Shown here: positions 23,233 to 31,800 of the stretch, piece by piece
Position numbering within the stretch: position 1 is the first letter of the stretch
Layout of the letters: the number at the start of each line of letters is the position of its first letter
From: Candidatus Gastranaerophilales bacterium
Lineage (GTDB): Bacteria; Cyanobacteriota; Vampirovibrionia; Gastranaerophilales; Gastranaerophilaceae
Direction: 5' to 3'
Length of the DNA stretch: 32,425 nucleotides
Assembly (NCBI GenBank): GCA_905235825.1
Contig: CAJONH010000009.1
Coordinates: forward strand, 1-32,425
Position numbers and translations under genes: made by a program
Notes under the pieces: model-generated
Seen by the model: only the letters and a program-made list of their open reading frames with translations
Told to the model about the DNA's origin: nothing
Database searches by the model: none

Positions 23233-25308
23233 ATGACTGAAAGCGTAAGTAATAATTTCCAAATTGATAATAATAATGCATATCCCGTATCAGAGCAGCC
23301 TGAATACAATAAAGAATCAGACTATGAACCGTCTTTATTTGAAGATAATACTCGGAATGAAGCAGATTTAATTCCGACAGATGAATATTCGGCAGAAGAA
23401 ACTTCATCTGATACAAACGGACAAACAGCAAGTCTGCAAGCGGATTTAAAAGCTGTTGAAGATGAGCAGGGCTGGCTTGGGAGTGCTTGGAACAGTTTTA
23501 AAAATTTTACGGGAATAGGAAGCAGTACACAAAAATGTGAACAGGCAATACAGGATTTTAAAGACGGAAAAATAAGTTATGAAGAAGCAAAAAATGAAAT
23601 TTCGGATTTTTCATTAAATCAGCAGGAATCCGTAAATCTTGCGTCTAATGTTATAAGCGGGGTTGCTGCCGTGGGTGCGGCTACACTTGCATCGGCTACA
23701 ATTGCCGCAACGGGCGGATTAGCGGCTCCGGTTATTGCTGCAGGACTTGGTGCAGGTGCAATAACGAAAGCAGGTCTTAAATTTTCAGATAGAGCAACAA
23801 ATAATATTGATGGTGATGCACTTAATGAAAAACAAATTCTAAAAGATGCAGCATCAGGTGCTGTTGAAGGGGTTGTATCAGCAGGAACAATGGGAATTGG
23901 AACAATAGGTGTTGCGGCTGCATCAACAATAAAAAATTCTGTTATTCAAGGTGTAAAATCAGGTATAAAAGCAGGTTCAACAGCAGGTGGTTTAACGGGG
24001 GCAGGTGATTATGCGGTTGAAACTGCTTTCGATGATAATAAACAATTTAATATTGATGAGTTAAGAACAAATGTATTATACAATGCTGCGGCAGGTGCAT
24101 TGACGGGCGGTGTTCTCAGCGGTATTGCAGGCAGATTACAACACGAAAATTTTATAAAATTAGATAATAATTCAAAAGAAATGTTCGGAATTTATAAACA
24201 AAATATTGGCGAAGCTAGAGAACAAATTGAAAATGAATTCAGCGACCTTCTTAATTCAGGCAGAATAGAAATCTCAGGCAGACCAAAAAGTGAAGACTCT
24301 GTTTTTAAAAAACTCGCACGGAAATTTGACAGCCATAGTCTTAAAACTACAAATATTGATGATTGTATTAACAAAATAGGAGATGCCTACGGAACAAGAA
24401 TACAGATGCAATCTGTTGATGCAAAAAAATCAAAAGAAATAATAGAGCAGGAATTGGAAGGATATGATATCTCTCATTCCGATTTTATTTCTTACATTAA
24501 CGGAGATAAATCAGGTCTGTCCCAATCTAAAATTGAAACTTTGGATAATATTAACGGATTTATACTTGATTCATTAAAAGAACAGCAATCTCGTGATGTA
24601 GTAAGACAGTTAACAGAATCAATTGCTGAAGGAAGGTTAACAATTACCGAGCTGAATAATTACGGAGATGAAGTTACTTCATACTTTACGGCAAAACAGG
24701 TTATGGAAATAGCAAACGCTTATGAAAGTATAAAGAAAGACGGTATAACCATTGCCAGTAAAGAAGATGTTATTAAATCCGTCGGTCAAAAATTAGATAT
24801 GGACGGCAATATAACAAAATATAATACTGAACAACTTTTAGAAGACAGTAAATCAGTAAAAAAAGTTGATACGAAAAAAGCAGTAAAAGAATCAGGTTAT
24901 ACATCTGCACAAATGAACACTAATCATACATTTAAAGACGGAACAACAGGTAAAGGCGAGCTTCAAATAAGAGGTTCAAACGTTAATAAACTTGCCGATG
25001 TTGAACATATTCCTTATGATATCCGTCAGGGAAAAATTACTGCAGATAATAAAGAATATGAAAAAATTTATAAAATAATAAAAGGTATGGATGATGAAAC
25101 ATACGATAAATATAACAAATTTTTAGCTGATACATATAGAAGCATGCGTCTGCAAGAACTTGGTATTCCGTCTGTACCTCCTAATATTAAAGAGGTATTT
25201 AGCGGAAATGAACTTTCTGATGAAGCATTAAATATGTTAAGTGTTGACGGTTTAGTTCAAGTCAGCAAAGACGCTAAATTATACAAAAAAATGCACGGGC
25301 AAAAATAA
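23233..25308 (+). CDS. Pore-like/RelA-SpoT-domain fusion protein (putative effector)
   Basis: 691 aa from ATG 23233 (AGAAG upstream); a TTG at 23194 would add 13 residues without a better site. Residues 1 to about 70 are acidic and disordered. About 140-181, 206-232 and 285-302 are Ala/Gly-rich hydrophobic helices, as in translocation regions of polymorphic toxins. The C-terminal half matches the (p)ppGpp synthetase fold pattern. It has GRPKSEDSVFKKL (349-361), IGDAYGTRI with Asp384, GYTS (Gly555, Tyr556), GELQIRG with Glu576 and Arg580, and VEHIPYD (Glu591, His592). Asp384 and Glu576 correspond to the metal and catalytic positions of RelA/Rel synthetases. The interval between them is longer than usual, with an inserted helical segment. 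I infer a nucleotide pyrophosphokinase-type effector; the activity is unproven. Confidence 0.6.
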   Translation: MTESVSNNFQIDNNNAYPVSEQPEYNKESDYEPSLFEDNTRNEADLIPTDEYSAEETSSDTNGQTASLQADLKAVEDEQGWLGSAWNSFKNFTGIGSSTQKCEQAIQDFKDGKISYEEAKNEISDFSLNQQESVNLASNVISGVAAVGAATLASATIAATGGLAAPVIAAGLGAGAITKAGLKFSDRATNNIDGDALNEKQILKDAASGAVEGVVSAGTMGIGTIGVAAASTIKNSVIQGVKSGIKAGSTAGGLTGAGDYAVETAFDDNKQFNIDELRTNVLYNAAAGALTGGVLSGIAGRLQHENFIKLDNNSKEMFGIYKQNIGEAREQIENEFSDLLNSGRIEISGRPKSEDSVFKKLARKFDSHSLKTTNIDDCINKIGDAYGTRIQMQSVDAKKSKEIIEQELEGYDISHSDFISYINGDKSGLSQSKIETLDNINGFILDSLKEQQSRDVVRQLTESIAEGRLTITELNNYGDEVTSYFTAKQVMEIANAYESIKKDGITIASKEDVIKSVGQKLDMDGNITKYNTEQLLEDSKSVKKVDTKKAVKESGYTSAQMNTNHTFKDGTTGKGELQIRGSNVNKLADVEHIPYDIRQGKITADNKEYEKIYKIIKGMDDETYDKYNKFLADTYRSMRLQELGIPSVPPNIKEVFSGNELSDEALNMLSVDGLVQVSKDAKLYKKMHGQK

Positions 25309-25347
25309 TTTTTCTGTGCTTTAAATATGTTATAATAAGGAATTAAT

Positions 25348-25791
25348 ATGACACAAATTAATAATTATCAAAATTATAATCCTGCATTTTACGGAATGTC
25401 CCCAAAAGATGTAAAAAAAGAGATGCCTGAACAGGAAAAAAATGATAAGATGCTTAAGTTTATAGGTAAATGTTCGGATGTTCTAAATGAAATGGCAGAA
25501 CGCCAAGTTCCGGAAAATAATAAATTCCGAAAAATCTTTGTTGCATTTGATATACCCAAAACTCGAAATGAAGCATTTATTTCAATTTCACATGATGAAA
25601 TTGAACCTAAAACTCTTAGACGGGTTGCTGTTCAAGTACATCATTCAAACAGTGATAAATTCTATTCTAAATATATTTTTAAAGGAACAAAAAAAGAATG
25701 TATGAATTTTATCGCTGATACAAACAATCATAAAAAAATGCTTGATAATGTTTTTGAATTGTCTAAAAGAGTTGATGAAGATTATGATTAA
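25348..25791 (+). CDS. Hypothetical partner gene with NPAFYG N-terminal motif
   Basis: Not recognised. ATG at 25348 follows AAGGAATT. The 147-aa product starts with an Asn/Tyr-rich segment and NPAFYG (Phe14, Gly16), then a charged linker and a compact alpha/beta domain (FRKIFVAFDIPK, EAFISISHDEIEP, LRRVAVQVHH, KYIFKGTKKEC). It has no signal peptide or membrane span. It lies 39 bp after the RelA/SpoT-like gene and shares its terminator, so it could be the cognate chaperone, immunity protein or a second effector. The sequence does not decide among these. Confidence 0.65.
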   Translation: MTQINNYQNYNPAFYGMSPKDVKKEMPEQEKNDKMLKFIGKCSDVLNEMAERQVPENNKFRKIFVAFDIPKTRNEAFISISHDEIEPKTLRRVAVQVHHSNSDKFYSKYIFKGTKKECMNFIADTNNHKKMLDNVFELSKRVDEDYD

Positions 25792-25818
25792 AATACCTGT
25801 AAATACAGGTATTTTTTT
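25792..25818 (+). terminator. Intrinsic terminator between convergent genes
   Basis: AATACCTGT (25792-25800), loop AAAT, ACAGGTATT (25805-25813), followed by T up to 25818. The perfect 9-bp stem starts right after the 147-aa gene stop and overlaps the stop of the convergent giant gene. It probably ends both transcripts, better on the plus strand. Confidence 0.85.
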
Positions 25819-28800
25819 AATCTTCATCTATATATGATACTATTCTTGTAATATTTTCATCAAAACTGGAAACTTTTTCCGATAACTTATTTAGTACTTG
25901 TGAATCATCTATTAATTTCGTGATGTTTTTATCAAAACTTAATACTTTTTCGGCCATTGCATTTAATACTTCCGAACTGTTTGCAAGTTTCGACATATTT
26001 TCATCAAATCCGGCTATTTTTTCGGATATTGGCTTCAATACTTTTGAGTTGTTTGCTAATTTCAGCATATTTTCATCAAGTCCTGAAATTTTTTCAGAAA
26101 GGTTATTTATAGTGTTTGAGCCTTCTGCTAATTTTGCCATATTTTCATCAAGTCCTGTAATTTTTTCAGAAAGGTTATTTATAGTGTTTGAACCTTCTGC
26201 TAATTTAGCTATATTTTCATCAAGTCCTGTAATCTTTTCAGATAGGCTATTTATAGTGTGTGAACCTTCTGTTAATTTAGCTATATTTTCATCAAGTCCT
26301 GTAATCTTTTCTGAAAGAGTATTTACAGCATTTGAGTTTTCCTTAATTTTAGCAACATTTTCGTCAATTACTGAAACTTTTTCAGAAACATTATTCAAAA
26401 TTTCAGAATTTTTCTGCTGATTATTTTGCTGTATTGATGAATTATCATTAACAACAGCAATCTGACTTACTATATAATTTAATATATCTTTAATTTCAGT
26501 GTTATCCGTTCTTTCAGTTACTGTTTGTGCAAGTTTATCATATTTTTCACACATATCATCATATTTTGCACTCATATTATTTATTTTTTCTTCTAATGAT
26601 AATATATGCTTATCTTGCTGACTGATTTTTTCCTGCATTAAAGTTTCAAGTTCCGATAAACTTCCGCTGTTTTGTTCTGAAAGTTTGTCTATTCTTTCAT
26701 TTAACGAATCAATATGCGGAGTTAATGCCGTATTTAACTGAACCATTATACCGTTTAGAGAAGATTTTATATCAGAAAATTCCTCACTTTTGAAATTAGA
26801 AAAATCATTTTCTACGGCATCTAATTTTGTTATTACATTTGAAACAACAGATTTTATATCGTTTAATCCGGATTTATTAATTTCTTTTAATGAGTCAGAT
26901 GCCTCTTTTATATTTGATTTAAAATCAAATTCTTCTGCCCTGTTAACCAAAAATGTCAGTGCATCTTTTACAGAGGCAATATCTTCCGTTTTAATTTGAT
27001 TTATTGAATTTTCTATACCGGTTTTAATTTTATCTAAAACTGCTTCATTTGTATTTTCAAAAGAAGTTTTAAGTTTATCTATATTCGATTGAATATTTTC
27101 AAATTTATCACATAACGCTTCAATTTTATCTTTTATTTTATATATATCGCCTTTTTTCAAATCACTTATTGATTTTTCAACTGAATTTTTTATTCCGGCA
27201 ATATTATTTTGATTTATGTCCTCAACTATTGACTCAACTTTTTCAATATTTTCTTTTATATCAATTGATTTATCTCTTAAAAATGATACCTCATCTCTAA
27301 GATTAATTTCTTCATCTTTTAAATATTGCAGAGATAATTCAACATTATCCTTAAAATCAGCTATATCATGAGCACTTATATTTTCAACAGATGTTTCAAG
27401 GTTTTCAATACTTTCTTGAAGATTAAATTCTTCGGATTTATTTACTAAAAACAACAGGGCATCTTTTACTGCTTGAATATCATTTTCTTTAAAGTTTTTG
27501 AAAGACTTTATCCATTCATCTTTTGATGAAGATATTACATTTTTTACAGCTTCGATATCATTTTTACTTATATTAGAAATAGAAGACTCTAACTTTTCAA
27601 TATATAATTGTATATTTATGATTTTATCTCTTAAAACCGTTAAGTCTTTATCTTTTAACTCATTAATTTCATTTTCAATTTTATCGGTTACAACCGAAAA
27701 ATCATTCGAAGCAATAATTTGAACTGAATCATCAAGTTTTTCTATATCAGAGAAGATATCGCATACCTTATCACGAAGGAAACTTAATTCATCTTTTACA
27801 TTTTTTATATTATCATCCGCAAATGAATTTACCGAATTAGTTATTTGTTCTGCAGATTTTTCAATTGAACTCTTAATTTCGCTTAAGTTATTCTCAATAA
27901 TACCATCAGCTGTTTTTTGAATATTATCTATATCTGATTTTAAATCAATTGCCTTATCACGAAGGAATGATATATCATCCCTCATATTAATATCATCTTC
28001 TTTTAAATATTCTACGGAGTTTTCCAATGTATCTTTCATCCGTACAATATCATCCTTAACAGCATCATATTCATCTGATTTTGAAACAAGAAACGATAAT
28101 GCATCTTTCATTGCTTGAATATCGGAGTCTTTAAAATCTCTAAATAACTTTTCAAATACATATCTTATATTTGCAGAATCATTTGTACTAACTTGCTCTA
28201 CTGTATTCTTCATATTTTCGAAATCGGATTTAACTGCAATTTCTTCCGATTTAGAAACAAGAAAAGATAAAGCATCTTTCATTGAATTAATATCAGCTTC
28301 TTTAAATTCATTAAATGAATTTTTGTAATCGAAAAATGATTTATTAACTTCAAGTACATTATCACGAATTTCTTCTGTTAATGTTAATGTTTGCTTATTA
28401 ATTCTTTCTGAATTTTCTGATATATCATTTCTTATATCATCAACTGCTATTTGTATATTCTGTTTTAATTTATCATCAAATTCCAATGCATTATTTCTAA
28501 TTTCATCAGTAATAACCTCCATGCTTTGTTTTATTTTTTCGGCATTTTTCGTGGAATGAGATTTTATTTCTTCTTTTATTTTTTCTGAAGATTCATCTAT
28601 GTTCTGTTTAATTTCTTCTTTTGTTTTTTCGGAAGACTCATCTATGCTATGTTTAATTTCCTCTTTTGTTTTTTCGGAAGACTCATCTATGCTATGTTTA
28701 ATTTCCTCTTTTGTTTTTTCGGAAGACTCATCTATGTTCTGTTTAATTTCTTCTTTTATTTTTTCTGAAGATTCATCAATAGTATATTTAAGTTCTTCTT

Positions 28801-31800
28801 TTATTTCTCTTGAAGATTCAGAAATCTGCTCTTTTATTTCATTTTTTACATTATTGGCATTTTCATCAGACTTATTTTCTAAACATTGTTTTAAATTTTC
28901 ACTTAGTTGTTCCGAATTGAATTTTATATCATCCGCTAATTGTTCACCTGCTGATTTTAATTCACAAATTTCAGCAATATCTTTTTGCATGTCATTTAAA
29001 ACACTGCCTGTTGCATCAATCCAATCCGCAAGAAAAGTAAATGCATTATTTAAATTTTCTGCTGCATTTGTGGTATTACGTAACAAAGAAGCTATTTCTT
29101 CAATTTTTGTATCGATAATTCCGTATTTAAATTCAGGATTAAATTCAGCTGTTTTATCCTCTAATACTTTCATTGACTGTGAAAAAGAACTCAAACTGTT
29201 TTTAAAATCTTTATTTATATCATCAGCAGATAAGATAAGTTTATTTGTTCTTATACTTATGCTTGATATATCATCATTAAGCTCGGTAAAACGTTCTTTT
29301 AATGCATTAATATCTTTTGATGCTGTTTGTGCATTATCATCCAAGAATTTTTGCAATTTCATAAAATCGGATTCAATATCAATTAAGGAATATACGTAAG
29401 ACTCCTTAGTATTATCGCCGTCATCATTCGGATTTTTATTTGCAATTCCGGCTATTGTGCGAATTTCACCGGACAAATTTTCTAATTTGTCTTTTAAATC
29501 GGGAATACCATTTATAACTGAATTTGTAGTACTAAGCGTATTTCCGATACCGTCAAGTTTTAAATTTAAAATGTTATTTTCCGATGTATATTTTTCATCA
29601 AATTCTTTTCCACGACGGGCAAGTCCGTCTACTTTTATAACCCACTGATTTAATAGACCGATATTATCGTATATAACATCTATTTTATTTGTCATTAAAT
29701 CAGAAAATCCGTTTATTGCATTTGATACGGAATTTACTCCCGAAGATACTTCTTTTACATTATCATTTACAAGTATAATTCCTGCATTTACACCTTCAAC
29801 TTCTGTATATATACTATCTATTTTTTCTGAAATATTTTCCGTTTTTTCATTTATTGATTTGATGTTATTGGAAGCAGATGTTAATTTGGTATCAACATTT
29901 GTAATTCCGTCTGATACACTGCCTACGGAATAAGTCAAATCTTCTGTTTTACCTGAAATTCTTTCAACTTCGGAATATATTGTTTCACTTGACTCATTGC
30001 CTGCAATAACACTATTCAATACATCATCAAATTTTAATGACATTTGTTCCGATATTGAATTGACAACAGATTTTGTTTCTTTATTTTCAGCACTGATATT
30101 ATTGATAATATCGGCAGTTTTTTCTATAACCGCATCTATTTTACCTGAAACAGCTTCCGTCGTGTTTTTTATTTCCGAAATACCGCTTAATGTTTTTTCT
30201 GCGGTATTTGATATGTTTTCGTTTTGTTTTGTAATTATATCCGTTTTATCATTTAAAGAAATAATATTATCTGCTGATTCGGATATTTTTGCGGAAATTT
30301 CAACTGTCTGACTAGAAACTAAAGATGAATCTATTTTTAATGCATCTACTTTATCAGAAATTTTTGCCGATTGTTTTTCAATAATATCAGTTTGTTCTTT
30401 TAAGGATACAATACTTACCGATGAATCATCTATTTTTCCGGATATAGCACCAAGTTCACCTGTCAGGGAACCTGCACTTTCGGAAAAAGATACAACACTG
30501 TTTAATATATCATCAACTTTTCCTTCAATTTTCCCGTTTTGTTCCGATAATAATATAGTTCTATCTTTAATTGAAGAAATTTCATTAATTGTACTATCAA
30601 TTTTATTTGAAATTTTTTCTGATTTTTCAGTCAATAAATTAGTTTCTTCATTAACGGCTATGACATTATCTATAACATCATTTATTTGCACCGAAACCTG
30701 CTCAATATTTTTTGAAACAGCGTCCGTTTTTTCTCCTGTCAAACCTATACTTGATATAACACCGTCTATTTTTTCCGTAACACACTGAATATTTTGAGAA
30801 ATTAATGTATTTTGCTCCGATGAAACATTATTATTATTTATAATTTCATCAACTTTACCTGAAACACCGGCAATTTCACTATATACCGAATTATTTTGTT
30901 CATTTGCAGAAACTATGCCGTTTATAACATTATCAATTTTATTAGAAACAGTTTCAATTCCTTTTGCCAGTGAATTGTTTTGTTCATTTGTTGAAACTAT
31001 ACTATTTATAACATCATTGACTTTGCCCGAAACAACTTCAATTCCTTGCGAAATGGAATTGCTTTGTTCATTTGCAGAAACAATATTATTTATAACATCA
31101 TCAATTTTATTAGAAACAGTTTCAATTCCTTTTGCCAGTGAATTATTTTGTTCATTTGTTGAAACTATACTATTTATAACATCATTGACTTTGCCCGAAA
31201 CAACTTCAATTCCTTGCGAAACGGAATTGCTTTGTTCATTTGCAGAAACAATACCGTTTATAACATCATCAATTTTATTAGAAACAGTTTCAATTCCTTT
31301 TGCCAGTGAATTATTTTGTTCATTTGTTGAAACTATACCATTTATAACATCATTGACTTTGCCTGAAACAATCTCAATTCCTTGTGAAACGGAATTGCTT
31401 TGTTCATTTGCAGAAACAATATTGTTTATGACATTATCGATTTTACCCGAAACAGCTTTAATTTCATTTGATAAAGAATTTGTTTCTTCCGTAACTCCGA
31501 CAATATTATTGACGGCATCATCAACTTTTCCTGAAACAGCTTCTAACTCTTTTGATATTAAGTCAACTTTTTCCCCTGTAACAGTTATGTTTTTTGATGT
31601 ATTATCAATTTTATCCGAAACTTGCAGTATTTTTTCGGCAACGGATACTTGTTTTTCATTGTTTGCAATAATATTATTTGTAACATTATCTATTTTTTCC
31701 GATATTTTATCAGCTTTCTCCGTAAGAATAACCGTTTTTTCATTTATTGACGATATGCTGTTTGCTGTATTATCGGACTTGCCTAAAATTTGTTCTGTCT

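Noticed and set aside
28586..28780. CRISPR-like periodic repeats (45 bp)
   Set aside because: The copies are directly tandem without unique spacers and maintain an open reading frame, so they are protein repeats.
28599..29399. Second long plus-strand open frame (about 266 codons) opposite the giant gene
   Set aside because: Its Met-Phe-Cys-Leu-Ile repeats are the antisense of the 45-bp repeats; there is no independent coding evidence.
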